From positions 39,696 through 103,695 of the forward strand of contig JAJCZJ010000126.1 in NCBI GenBank assembly GCA_029262455.1: 64,000 nucleotides of DNA, given 5' to 3'. This document shows positions 25,673-34,330 of the stretch, piece by piece. Under the pieces are notes generated by a model that saw nothing but the letters and a program-made list of their open reading frames with translations, did no database searches and had not been told where the DNA came from. The DNA is from Deltaproteobacteria bacterium. Its GTDB lineage: Bacteria > Desulfobacterota > Binatia > HRBIN30 > CADEER01. Made by a program: the position numbers and the translations under genes. Numbering within the stretch: position 1 is the stretch's first letter; every line of letters begins with the position of its first letter.

Positions 25673-26853
25673 ATCCAGGGGAAGCCTACCTGTTGCCCAG
25701 GGATAGCCCGCTCGAGCAAATGGCGACGTTTGCGGGGGTCTGCGGACTCGTCGGGTTTGTCGTTTGTGGTGCGATGGCGGTAGCGACTCCCGCTGCAGTG
25801 GCCGAGTCGTATCTGTTCGCCTTTCTGTTCTGGAGTGGCATTCCGCTGGGTTCGCTGGCGATCCTGATGCTGCAACATATCACGGGTGGTGCTTGGGGCG
25901 CTGTCTTGCGACGCATCCTGGAAGCGGCGACGCGCACGTTGCCCTTGCTGGCGATTCTTTTTTTGCCGATCCTTTTCAGTACCGGGCTGCTCTTCGAATG
26001 GGCGCGACCCGAGGTGGTCGAGCACGACTTGGTGTTGCAGCACAAGCGCGCCTATCTCAACGTACCGTTCTTCGCCTTTCGGGCTGTTCTTTACTTCGTC
26101 GTCTGGATTGTTTTGTCGCACTTCTTGAGCGAGTGGTCGCGCCGGCAGGACCGTGCCCCCGAGTCGATCGGTCTTCGATTGGAGAACATAAGCCGCGGCG
26201 GCCTGTTGTTGTTCGTGCTGACCATGACCTTTGCATCGATCGATTGGGCGATGTCGCTCGAGCCGCATTGGTATTCGACGATGTACGGGATCCTGTTCAT
26301 CGGCGGGCAAGTTCTCAGTGCGCTGGCCTTTGTCATCCCGGTAACAGCAGTCCTGGCGGCCAGACCGCCGATGTTGGAAGTGATGACCGCCGACCGTTTC
26401 CAGGATCTCGGCAAGTTGCTGTTGGCGTTTGTCATGGTGTGGGCCTACTTCTCGTTTTCGCAGTTTCTCATCATCTGGTCTGCCGACTTGCCCGAGGAAA
26501 CGCCGTGGTACTTGCGACGGCTTAGTCAAGGCTGGCAGTGGGCGGCGATCGCACTGATCATCCTACACTTCATGCTGCCGTTCGTTCTGCTGCTGTCGCG
26601 CGATTTGAAGCGCAGCCGGCGTTGGCTGATGGCGGTTGCGGCTGTCGTTCTGGCGATGCGTGCGATCGATCTTTCTTGGCTCGTTCTACCGGCCTTCGAT
26701 CGCGGCGGATTGCTCTGGGTCCCAAGCGACTTCGCAGCGTTTCTCGGGGTCGGGGGCCTCTGGTTCTACTATTACGTCAGGCAATTGCGCAGCGCTCCGA
26801 TGCTTCCGCTCAACGACGAGTCATTGCCGGAGATGCGAGGATTGCAGCCATGA
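25669..26853 (+). CDS. actF: Alternative complex III subunit F, second NrfD-like membrane subunit
   Basis: About 394 residues from the ATG overlapping the actE stop, with roughly ten membrane helices. Features include SGIPLGSLAILMLQHITGGAW, FASIDWAMSLEPHWYSTMYG and FVMVWAYFSFSQFLIIWSAD, all typical of ActF. It is related to ActC but lacks the conserved quinol-site residues in most family members (established, not tested here). It may take part in proton movement. Its TGA overlaps the next ATG. Confidence 0.93.
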   Translation: MNPGEAYLLPRDSPLEQMATFAGVCGLVGFVVCGAMAVATPAAVAESYLFAFLFWSGIPLGSLAILMLQHITGGAWGAVLRRILEAATRTLPLLAILFLPILFSTGLLFEWARPEVVEHDLVLQHKRAYLNVPFFAFRAVLYFVVWIVLSHFLSEWSRRQDRAPESIGLRLENISRGGLLLFVLTMTFASIDWAMSLEPHWYSTMYGILFIGGQVLSALAFVIPVTAVLAARPPMLEVMTADRFQDLGKLLLAFVMVWAYFSFSQFLIIWSADLPEETPWYLRRLSQGWQWAAIALIILHFMLPFVLLLSRDLKRSRRWLMAVAAVVLAMRAIDLSWLVLPAFDRGGLLWVPSDFAAFLGVGGLWFYYYVRQLRSAPMLPLNDESLPEMRGLQP

Positions 26854-27254
26854 GCGACGAGCGCACTCCGCCCCTCGGTTACGAGAAACGCGACGTCCGT
26901 TTTGGCCCTGTTTTGATCGCGGGGGGGCTGGTCATCGGATTGACGCTGTTGAGTGCTTTCGCGATGATCGGTGTCTTCGGACGGCTGGCCGACCTGGAGG
27001 CTTCACGCTCAAACCCGCGCAATCCGCTGGCCAGCACGGTGAGGAAGGAACCTCCGCAGCCGCGGCTGCAGGCGCGCCCGATCGAAGATCTCCTGACGCT
27101 GCGTGCTGCTGAAGATGAGCGGCTGCACAATTATGCCTGGGTCGACCGTGAGAAGGGCGTTGCACGCGTGCCGATCGAGCGCGCCATCGACTTGTTTCTG
27201 GCGCGGCGTGGCGGCGGGTCGGGCGGCGACGCGCCACGGGGTTCAGAGCGATGA
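26850..27254 (+). CDS. Small single-helix protein conserved in ACIII/oxidase operons
   Basis: A 134-residue protein when started at the ATG that overlaps the actF stop; the 238-residue track version is an upstream extension. It has a short soluble N-terminus, one membrane helix (VLIAGGLVIGLTLLSAFAMIG), a proline-rich stretch and a C-terminal motif, HNYAWVDREKGVARVPIERA, followed by a helix. The WVDxxxGVxRxPIxRA pattern is familiar from unnamed proteins next to SCO and cytochrome oxidase genes, but no function is established to my knowledge. Overlaps at both ends imply coupled synthesis with actF and the SCO protein, so an assembly role or a minor subunit is plausible. Confidence 0.75.
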   Translation: MSDERTPPLGYEKRDVRFGPVLIAGGLVIGLTLLSAFAMIGVFGRLADLEASRSNPRNPLASTVRKEPPQPRLQARPIEDLLTLRAAEDERLHNYAWVDREKGVARVPIERAIDLFLARRGGGSGGDAPRGSER

Positions 27255-28051
27255 CCAGTCGGGCGGCGATGGGAGTTGTCACCGTGGCGCTCTGCTGTGT
27301 TCAGCCGACTTGCGCAGAGGTCCCGAAGGAGCTGCGCGATATCGGGATCGAGCAGCGTTTGAATGAATCGGTACCGTTGCAACTACCGTTTCGTGACGAA
27401 AGCGGCGCGGCGGTGCATCTCGGGGATTACTTCGGCGCGAGACCGGTCGTGCTTGCGCTGGTCTACTACGAGTGCCCGATGCTGTGCACGTTGGTCCTGA
27501 ATGGCTTGGTCTCTTCTCTAAAGGCTGTGTCGTTCGATGCCGGCGACGAGTTCGAAGTCGTCGCGGTCAGCATCGACCCAGACGAAACACCCGCCATGGC
27601 ATTGGCCAAGAAGGAAACCTATCTCAAAGCTTACCGGCGCCCGGACGCGGCTCGGGGGTGGCACTTCCTCACGGGTGATGAGGAGTCGATCCGTCAGCTC
27701 GCCGAAGCGATCGGCTTTCGTTACCGCTACGATCCTGCCAGTGGCGAGTTTGCGCACGCTGCCGGGGTTACGGTTCTCACACCGCGCGGCAAGATCGCGC
27801 GCTACTTCTACGGCGTCGAGTATGCGCCGCGCGACCTCCGCCTCGGTTTGATCGAAGCGGCGGCGGAGACGATTGGCACCGCGGCCGACCAGCTGCTGCT
27901 CTTTTGTTTCCGCTATGACGCGGCAACCGGCCGCTATAGCGCGGCGGTGCTGAACCTGGTGCGCCTCGGCGGGGTTTTGACTGTGCTGTCTTTCGCCGTG
28001 TTTGTTTTCTACACACGGCAGCGCGAAACCCGCGTGCAGACGGCGACATAG
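27251..28051 (+). CDS. SCO1/SenC family copper chaperone for cytochrome oxidase
   Basis: A 266-residue protein with a signal peptide (MGVVTVALCCVQPTCAEVP), a thioredoxin-like domain and a C-terminal membrane helix (LVRLGGVLTVLSFAVFVFYT). The copper-binding CxxxC is seen as YECPMLCTLVLNG near residue 75. The partner His lies in the later FAHAAGVTVLTPRGKIARY region. SCO proteins load the CuA centre of Cox2, and coxB is the next gene, nine bases downstream. The C-terminal anchor replaces the more usual N-terminal one. Confidence 0.9.
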   Translation: MTSRAAMGVVTVALCCVQPTCAEVPKELRDIGIEQRLNESVPLQLPFRDESGAAVHLGDYFGARPVVLALVYYECPMLCTLVLNGLVSSLKAVSFDAGDEFEVVAVSIDPDETPAMALAKKETYLKAYRRPDAARGWHFLTGDEESIRQLAEAIGFRYRYDPASGEFAHAAGVTVLTPRGKIARYFYGVEYAPRDLRLGLIEAAAETIGTAADQLLLFCFRYDAATGRYSAAVLNLVRLGGVLTVLSFAVFVFYTRQRETRVQTAT

Positions 28052-28060
28052 AGCTGCTTT

Positions 28061-29059
28061 ATGGCAAAGTTCTCGTTATTCCCAGAAAGCGCATCGACGA
28101 TCGCCGGGCAGGTCGACGGGCTGTTCTTTTTCATGATTGCGGTGAGCACCTTTTTCGGCCTCTTGGTTGCGGGCCTGGTCGTGTTCCTGTCGATTCGTTA
28201 TCGGCGCCGTAGCGACGCCGTGGCGACGGACCCACCCCTCCTCAATTCGCTCAGGCTCGAGGTGGCGTGGACGATCATCCCGTTTCTGATCTCGATGGTC
28301 ATGTTTTATTGGGGTGCCAGCGTCTACGTGACGATGGCGCGACCGCCGGACGACGCCGAGGAGATCTTTGTCGTCGGGAAGCAGTGGATGTGGAAGCTGC
28401 AGCACATCGAAGGGCGGCGCGAAATCAACGAACTGCATGTACCGGTGGGCCAACCCATTAAGCTCACCATGACTTCCGAAGACGTCATCCACAGTTTCTA
28501 CGTGCCTGCCTTTCGAATTAAAGCGGATGTCGTACCGGGTCGCTACAACACGTTGTGGTTTGAGGCGACGAAGGTCGGTACCTATCACTTGTTCTGCGCC
28601 GAGTACTGCGGCACTGAGCACTCGAAGATGATCGGCAGCGTGTATGTGATGGAGCCATCCGACTTTCAGGAATGGCTGAGCGGCGGCAGCGGTTCCGCTG
28701 CCCGTTCTGCGGCCCCGGTCGAGGTGGGGCGGACTCTCTTTGCGGAGAAGGGCTGCGTCACTTGCCACAAGGCCGAAGGGTCGATGATGGGGCCGTCTTT
28801 GGTCGGGATCTTCGGCAGCGAACGCGAACTCGCCGCGGGGACGAGAGTCGTCGTCGATGAGGACTATCTGCGTGAATCGGTCTTGAACCCGCAGGCGAAG
28901 ATCGTCGCCGGCTATCAGCCGGTGATGCCGACGTTCGCCGGACAGCTCGACGAGGAGGAGTTGCTCGCATTGGTGCAGTACATCAAGTCTCTCGAGCCGG
29001 TGGACGCGCGCGACGAGTCGGCGGAGGCGCACGCGGGGCAAGGTGAAGGCAATGGATAG
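28061..29059 (+). CDS. coxB: Cytochrome c oxidase subunit II with fused cytochrome c (caa3 type)
   Basis: A 332-residue protein. Two membrane helices (residues 20-45 and 68-90) are followed by the cupredoxin domain with the CuA ligands His144, Cys179, Cys183, His187 and Met190 ([12 protein letters not shown]). A C-terminal cytochrome c domain has CVTCH at residues 232-236 and a probable axial Met in [10 protein letters not shown]. The fusion defines a caa3 oxidase that can accept electrons directly from alternative complex III. The last bases overlap the coxA start. Confidence 0.95.
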   Translation: MAKFSLFPESASTIAGQVDGLFFFMIAVSTFFGLLVAGLVVFLSIRYRRRSDAVATDPPLLNSLRLEVAWTIIPFLISMVMFYWGASVYVTMARPPDDAEEIFVVGKQWMWKLQHIEGRREINELHVPVGQPIKLTMTSEDVIHSFYVPAFRIKADVVPGRYNTLWFEATKVGTYHLFCAEYCGTEHSKMIGSVYVMEPSDFQEWLSGGSGSAARSAAPVEVGRTLFAEKGCVTCHKAEGSMMGPSLVGIFGSERELAAGTRVVVDEDYLRESVLNPQAKIVAGYQPVMPTFAGQLDEEELLALVQYIKSLEPVDARDESAEAHAGQGEGNG

Positions 29060-30662
29060 GGCTGAGAAGGCCGTGGACTACCTCAATGCGGACTACGGCG
29101 TTCGCTCATGGCTGTTGACTCGTGACCACAAGCGGATCGCTATACTCTACTTACTTTCGATTACCGTGATGTTCATGCTCGGCAGCGTCTTCGCCGTCTT
29201 GATCCGCCTCGAGCTGCTAACCCCGGCGGGTGATGTGGTTCAGGCAGACACGTACAACAAGCTCTTCACGATGCACGGCATCGTCATGATCTTCTTCTTT
29301 TTGGTGCCGTCGATCCCGGCTGTGTTGGGGAACTTCCTGCTACCGCTGATGATCGGGGCCAGAGATCTGGCGTTTCCCCGCCTGAACTTGCTGAGCTGGT
29401 ACGTCTATATGGTCGGGGCTGCGTTCACCCTGTGGGCGGTGATCACAGGTGGTGTCGATACGGGCTGGACCTTCTACACGCCCTACAGCACGACCGCTTC
29501 GCACACCAATGTGCTGGCCACGGCCGTCGGCATCTTTATCACCGGCTTCTCTTCCATTCTCACGGGCGTCAACTTCATCGTAACGATCCACACGATGCGC
29601 GCTCCCGGGATGACTTGGTTTCGCCTACCACTGTTCGTCTGGGCTCACTACGCAACCAGTCTGATCATGATTCTCGGTACGCCTGTGATCGCAATTACGA
29701 TCCTCATGCTCGGGCTCGAGAGAGCCTTTGGTATTGGCATCTTCGACCCCGCGCTCGGCGGCGACCCGATCCTCTTTCAGCACTTGTTCTGGTTCTACTC
29801 GCATCCCGCAGTTTACATCATGATCCTACCCAGCATGGGAGTGGTCAGCGAGATCATTACCTGCTTCGCGCGCCGGCGGATCTTTGGCTACAGCTTCATC
29901 GCCGCCTCTAGTCTCGCGATTGCCGTCTTCGGATTCCTTGTCTGGGGCCACCATATGTTCACTTCTACGCAGTCGGTGTACGCGGCGATGGTGTTCTCCG
30001 TCCTGAGCTTTGCCGTCGCCGTCCCATCGGCGGTTAAGGTGTTCAACTGGACCGCAACCTTGTATCGCGGCTCGATCACTTTCGAAGCCCCGATGCTGTT
30101 CGCGCTCGGATTCATCGGACTCTTCACGATCGGCGGGCTGACGGGACTCTTCCTGGCGGCGCTCGGACTCGATGTTCACGTTCACGACACCTACTTTGTC
30201 GTGGCCCACTTCCACTACATCATGGTCGGCGGCGCGTTGATGGGATATCTCGGGGCCATACACTTCTGGTGGCCCAAGATGACCGGGCGGATGTATCCGG
30301 AGGCGCCGGCCCGCATCTCGGCGGCGTTGGTGTTCGTCGGTTTCAATTTGACGTTTTTCCCGCAGTTCATCCTCGGCTACCTCGGCATGCCGCGGCGTTA
30401 CCACGCCTATCCGGAGGAGTTCCAGGTGTTGAATGTGATGTCGACGACTGGGGCGTCGATCCTCGGCGTCGGTTATCTGGTGCCGTTGTGCTACTTGATC
30501 TGGTCGCTGTGGCGCGGTCGCGTCGCCGAGGCGAACCCGTGGGGCGCTGCGGGACTGGAGTGGCGAACCAACTCGCCGCCCCCGACAGAGAACTTCGCTG
30601 CCACTCCGATCGTGGAGGAGGAAGCGTACGCCTACCCGCTGAAGGAGCCTGAAGTTGTCTAG
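29052..30662 (+). CDS. coxA: Cytochrome c oxidase subunit I, A2-type
   Basis: About 536 residues from the ATG at 29052 (a GTG at 29043 is possible), with twelve or more membrane helices. It holds the heme a/a3-CuB centre. [14 protein letters not shown] contains the His-Tyr pair, and [17 protein letters not shown] carries the heme ligands. The YSHPxV motif instead of GHPEV assigns it to the A2 subfamily, in which the D-channel Glu is replaced by Tyr/Ser. It overlaps coxB at its start, and its stop lies inside the coxC start region. It reduces oxygen to water and pumps protons. Confidence 0.96.
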   Translation: MDRAEKAVDYLNADYGVRSWLLTRDHKRIAILYLLSITVMFMLGSVFAVLIRLELLTPAGDVVQADTYNKLFTMHGIVMIFFFLVPSIPAVLGNFLLPLMIGARDLAFPRLNLLSWYVYMVGAAFTLWAVITGGVDTGWTFYTPYSTTASHTNVLATAVGIFITGFSSILTGVNFIVTIHTMRAPGMTWFRLPLFVWAHYATSLIMILGTPVIAITILMLGLERAFGIGIFDPALGGDPILFQHLFWFYSHPAVYIMILPSMGVVSEIITCFARRRIFGYSFIAASSLAIAVFGFLVWGHHMFTSTQSVYAAMVFSVLSFAVAVPSAVKVFNWTATLYRGSITFEAPMLFALGFIGLFTIGGLTGLFLAALGLDVHVHDTYFVVAHFHYIMVGGALMGYLGAIHFWWPKMTGRMYPEAPARISAALVFVGFNLTFFPQFILGYLGMPRRYHAYPEEFQVLNVMSTTGASILGVGYLVPLCYLIWSLWRGRVAEANPWGAAGLEWRTNSPPPTENFAATPIVEEEAYAYPLKEPEVV

Positions 30663-31296
30663 CCGCACATCGACAGTCGCTCACCAGTTCGACGATGCCG
30701 AGCAGCAGCGCAACGCGTCGACGCTCGGGATATGGGTGTTCCTGGTGACAGAGATCATGATGTTCGGCGGGCTCTTTACCGCGTACGTACTGTATCGATC
30801 GAGCTATCCGGAAGCGTTCGCCGCGGCCAGTCACCACCTCAATGCGACGCTTGGCGCTGCCAATACCATCGTCCTTCTCTCCAGCAGTTTGTCGATGGCG
30901 TTGGCAGTGCGCGCTTCGCAAGTCGGCTCGCGCTGGGGCACGGTCGCCGGACTCGTCGTCACGATTGTCCTCGGTTGCATCTTCCTCGGCGTCAAAGGTT
31001 ATGAGTACGCGAGCAAATTCGAGGAGAACCTCGTACCCGGGCCATTCTTCGACTTGCCGGGTGCCGAGCCCCAGAGCGAACTCTTCTTCTCGCTCTATTT
31101 CGCAATGACCGGGCTACACGCCGTACACATGGTGATTGGGGTCGGAGTCCTCGCAACCTTGGTGGTGATGGCCCTGCGGCGCCGCTTCGACGCCGACTAC
31201 CACAATCCGGTCGAAATCGGCGGACTGTACTGGCACTTCGTCGATATCGTCTGGATTTATCTGTTCCCCTTGTTGTACTTATTGGGAAGGCATTGA
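30655..31296 (+). CDS. coxC: Cytochrome c oxidase subunit III
   Basis: A 213-residue protein starting at a TTG (30655) with GAAGGAG upstream; it overlaps the coxA stop by eight bases. Typical subunit III segments are [40 protein letters not shown] and [20 protein letters not shown]. It has about five membrane helices, the short form found in caa3 enzymes. It stabilises subunit I and the proton uptake path. Confidence 0.94.
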   Translation: MSSRTSTVAHQFDDAEQQRNASTLGIWVFLVTEIMMFGGLFTAYVLYRSSYPEAFAAASHHLNATLGAANTIVLLSSSLSMALAVRASQVGSRWGTVAGLVVTIVLGCIFLGVKGYEYASKFEENLVPGPFFDLPGAEPQSELFFSLYFAMTGLHAVHMVIGVGVLATLVVMALRRRFDADYHNPVEIGGLYWHFVDIVWIYLFPLLYLLGRH

Positions 31297-31306
31297 AAGG
31301 GCGTCG

Positions 31307-31606
31307 ATGGCTAGCCACGTCACCTCGCGACTCGTATTGTTCGTGATCTTTTTCGTCCTCGTCGGGCTAACGGCGTTGACGGTGTGGGTCGCCTACCAGG
31401 ACCTCGGGTCGTGGAACGCTCCGGTAGCCGTTGCAATAGCTACCCTGAAGGCAATGTTGGTCATCGTCATCTTCATGGAGATGCGCTTCGGCCAGCCCCT
31501 GACTTGGTTTGCCGGCGCGTCGGGAGTGCTGTTCTTGCTGTTGCTCATCGGCATGACAATGGCCGACGCTATGAGCCGCGGCTGGCTGGGTGTTCCGGGC
31601 AAATAG
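31307..31606 (+). CDS. coxD: caa3-type oxidase subunit IV
   Basis: A 99-residue protein with three membrane helices (LVLFVIFFVLVGLTALTVWV, AVAIATLKAMLVIVIFMEMR and VLFLLLLIGMTMADAMSRGW). The ATLKAxLVxxxFMxMR pattern marks the COX4_pro/caa3 subunit IV family. It closes the respiratory operon. A hairpin, CCGGGC-AAATA-GCCCGG (31595-31611), spans the stop codon but has no U-run, so termination there is uncertain. Confidence 0.9.
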   Translation: MASHVTSRLVLFVIFFVLVGLTALTVWVAYQDLGSWNAPVAVAIATLKAMLVIVIFMEMRFGQPLTWFAGASGVLFLLLLIGMTMADAMSRGWLGVPGK

Positions 31607-31773
31607 CCCGGCTTGCCTCCTCCTTTAGGGACCAGGCAACGGGGCGCGATAATCTCAGTCGGGCCAGAGCGACGCGTTGCCCGAATTCCCCGTCCGCAGT
31701 AGAGCAATTGTGAGCGCGAGGCGGCACTCTCCGACGGCATCGGCGTGGCTTGGAAACGGAGTACTCGAATAGA

Positions 31774-32316
31774 ATGAATCCCTGGCACGATCTTGCGACG
31801 TTCTATGACGAATCCGACGGAATCTTTTGCGCGGTCGTTGAGATTCCAAAGGGCTCGAAGGTCAAGTACGAGCTCGACAAGACCAGCGGCATGCTCAAGG
31901 TCGATCGAATTCTTCATAGTTCGGTTGTTTACCCGGCCAATTATGGGTTCATTCCGAGAACGTATTGCGACGACTGTGACCCGCTCGACGTGTTGGTTAT
32001 AAACAGTGAGGCGGTGCAGCCTCTCAGCCTCTTGCGCGCCAGGGCGATTGGCCTCATGTGCATGGACGACGAGCAGAAAGCGGACGACAAGATCATTGCC
32101 GTTCATGTCGATGACCCTGCTTTCTCCGACTATCAGGATCTTGCCGAGCTACCGAGACATGTGGGAGCGGAGATCTCGCGATTCTTCGAAGACTACAAGG
32201 CGCTCGAGAACAAGTCCGTGCGCGTAGAGGAGCTCCTGGGAGCGCCCCATGCGCGGGAAACCATCGATCGGGCGGTGGCTTTCTACCTCGCCGAGTTTGC
32301 CGGGGAAGTCTGTTGA
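31774..32316 (+). CDS. ppa: Inorganic pyrophosphatase (family I)
   Basis: A 180-residue protein from the ATG at 31774. It shows the soluble PPase core: VVEIPKGSKVKYELDKTSG, SSVVYPANYGFIPRTYCDD with the DxDPLDVLV metal site, and ARAIGLMCMDDEQKADDKII. It hydrolyses pyrophosphate with Mg2+, driving biosynthetic reactions. It stands alone, 167 bases after the respiratory operon, with no strong terminator between. The TTG start given in the track (31750) adds eight residues without support. Confidence 0.94.
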   Translation: MNPWHDLATFYDESDGIFCAVVEIPKGSKVKYELDKTSGMLKVDRILHSSVVYPANYGFIPRTYCDDCDPLDVLVINSEAVQPLSLLRARAIGLMCMDDEQKADDKIIAVHVDDPAFSDYQDLAELPRHVGAEISRFFEDYKALENKSVRVEELLGAPHARETIDRAVAFYLAEFAGEVC

Positions 32317-32489
32317 CAGTCGAGGTGAGTCTTCGGAATCGTTGGAGGTTGTCGGTATTGGCTTCGCTCGCATCGGGACGATGGGGGGCTCAGGGAGAAG
32401 ATGCTTCTGTAGAGATCTGTTGACCCACGGGTTGGGATTCTTTGTCGTGCCTTTGACCGTGGGCGTCTAGTTTCCGTAAGGTTTGCGCT

Positions 32490-33737
32490 ATGTCCGAACG
32501 CCGCCGTCTTCCAGTTGCCGAGATGAACATGACGATCATGACCGCGATCGTCTTCTTCTTGTACTTCGCAGTGGCTTTCAATGGAGGCAGTCTGATTCCG
32601 GGGCCTGGGTCAGATTGGCGTGGGTTCCTTGCCGCGATCACGCCGACGGTTGGCGCGGCGCTGGTCTTTCTCGGATGGTTTGGGTTCCAGGTTTTGCTCG
32701 AGCGACTGTTGCCGGCGCGCATTGTCGAGGGTACGCCTCTGCCCGACGGATCTCGCCTCAGCTACCGCATCAACGGGCTGCTGGCGATGGTCGTAACCTT
32801 GGTTTTGGTCGGTGTTGGCTACGCTTCTGGCTGGCTGCCGATCGCTCTGATCCTTCCGAACTTCGGTGCCTTGCTCAGTGTCGCAACGATCTTCTCCTTC
32901 GCCCTGTCGCTGTTTCTGTGGTGGTGGGGAAAGGCGCGCCCGGGCGGCCCTAGCAAGATCTCGGGTAATTTTGCCCGTGATTACTTCTATGGCACCGCAT
33001 TGAATCCGCGCACTCCGCCTGTGACTGGCTTTGACTGGAAGTTTTTTTGCGAGTGCCGTCCGGGTTTGATCGGCTGGATCGTGATCGACCTGGGACTCGC
33101 TGCCGCACAGTTCGAGAAGTATGGCGAGGTTTCGATCAGCATGTGTGCGGTCATCGCTCTGCAGATGGCGTACGTCTTCAATAATTTTCGCAACGAAGCG
33201 TGGTTGCTCACGACGATCGACATTCAGAGCGAGCGCTTTGGGTGGATGTTGGTTTTTGGCGATCTCGTGTTGGTGCCAGGGACGTACTGCTTGCAGGCGT
33301 TTTGGCTGGTCGACCACTTTCGCGACCCGTCGCCGCTCTACATCGGTGCGGTTCTACTGTTCGGCCTCACCGGATTCGTCATCTTCATCGATTCGAATCT
33401 GCAGAAGGCGCGCTTCCGTCGTGATCCGGACAAGTGCGTGATCTGGGGCAAGCCGGCGCAGTCGATGCCGACGGCGCGTGGGACGCGGCTGCTGCTTTCT
33501 GGCTACTGGGGCATGGCACGGCATGTGAATTATTTCGGCGATTGGATGATCGCGCTGTCGTTTGGGCTCTGTGCCGGGTTTGGTTCACTCGTTCCGTATT
33601 TTTATCCGTTTTGGTTTGCTTTCCTGCTGGTGACGCGGGAGCGGCGCGATGACCGTTGGTGTGCGAAGAAGTACGGCGACGATTGGGATGAGTACCGCGC
33701 ACGGGTGCCATCGAGGATTGTTCCCGGAATCTATTGA
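32490..33737 (+). CDS. ERG24/LBR-type sterol (Delta14) reductase family membrane protein
   Basis: A 415-residue protein with about ten membrane helices. It carries both signature regions of the ERG4/ERG24 family. The first is DYFYGTALNPRTPPVTGFDW, running into KFFCECRPGLIGW. The second is LLSGYWGMARHVNYFGDWMI with the C-terminal RDDRWCAKKYGDDWDEYRAR, ending RIVPGIY. Eukaryotic members reduce sterol C14-15 or C24 double bonds with NADPH, and MaSR1 is a known bacterial member. No oxidosqualene cyclase or other sterol gene lies in the window, so the true substrate may be another polycyclic lipid. A cytochrome P450 gene lies 2.6 kb downstream on the other strand. Confidence 0.85.
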   Translation: MSERRRLPVAEMNMTIMTAIVFFLYFAVAFNGGSLIPGPGSDWRGFLAAITPTVGAALVFLGWFGFQVLLERLLPARIVEGTPLPDGSRLSYRINGLLAMVVTLVLVGVGYASGWLPIALILPNFGALLSVATIFSFALSLFLWWWGKARPGGPSKISGNFARDYFYGTALNPRTPPVTGFDWKFFCECRPGLIGWIVIDLGLAAAQFEKYGEVSISMCAVIALQMAYVFNNFRNEAWLLTTIDIQSERFGWMLVFGDLVLVPGTYCLQAFWLVDHFRDPSPLYIGAVLLFGLTGFVIFIDSNLQKARFRRDPDKCVIWGKPAQSMPTARGTRLLLSGYWGMARHVNYFGDWMIALSFGLCAGFGSLVPYFYPFWFAFLLVTRERRDDRWCAKKYGDDWDEYRARVPSRIVPGIY

Positions 33738-33759
33738 GCACGATTGGAGAGCTGTCGCG

Positions 33760-34113
33760 ATGAAGCGCACGAGTGGGCTCGTTTACTCGAGCGAGACCGG
33801 GCGAGCCTGCCCCAAGTGCGGCTGGCCGTTGAAGAATTGTCAGTGCTCGAAGCAGACGTCGGTTCCTTCGGGCGACGGCATCGTCCGGATTAGCCGCGAA
33901 ACGAAGGGGCGCAAAGGCAAGGGCGTGTCGATCATCTCCGGGGTGCCGCTTGCGCCGGAGCAACTGGTTGCGCTCGGCAAGGAGCTCAAAAAGAAGTGCG
34001 GCGCTGGCGGCACTGTTCGCGATGGAGTGATCGAGATCCAGGGCGATCATCGCGATGCACTCGTGCAGGCCCTCGAGCAGCGCGGGTGGAAAGTCAGGAA
34101 AGCAGGCGGCTAG
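33760..34113 (+). CDS. yciH: YciH/SUI1 (eIF1-like) translation factor
   Basis: A 117-residue protein from the ATG at 33760. The N-terminus has a zinc-ribbon-like CPKCGWPLKNCQC. The rest is the SUI1/eIF1 fold (VRISRETKGRKGKGVSIISG, then KKKCGAGGTVRDGVIEIQGD), ending LEQRGWKVRKAGG. Bacterial YciH may influence start-codon fidelity or initiation under stress. It follows the sterol reductase gene by 22 bases. Confidence 0.9.
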   Translation: MKRTSGLVYSSETGRACPKCGWPLKNCQCSKQTSVPSGDGIVRISRETKGRKGKGVSIISGVPLAPEQLVALGKELKKKCGAGGTVRDGVIEIQGDHRDALVQALEQRGWKVRKAGG

Positions 34114-34330
34114 TCGTTTTTTTGAAGAACAGGGGCACGCCCTGCAACTGCTCTTTCGCCGGCGCGCCTGTTCTCAACGGACAGCGAACGTCCGAACTTT
34201 GCCGCACCGCACCGGTGCTCAGCGCATTTGGGCTGGCTTCCAGATGCTTCGTTCGAAGGCATGCTCGTTGCGATGGTTTGGTGCCGTAGCACGAACGGCT
34301 GCTCGTATAGCAGTTGCTGGAGCATCGGAT

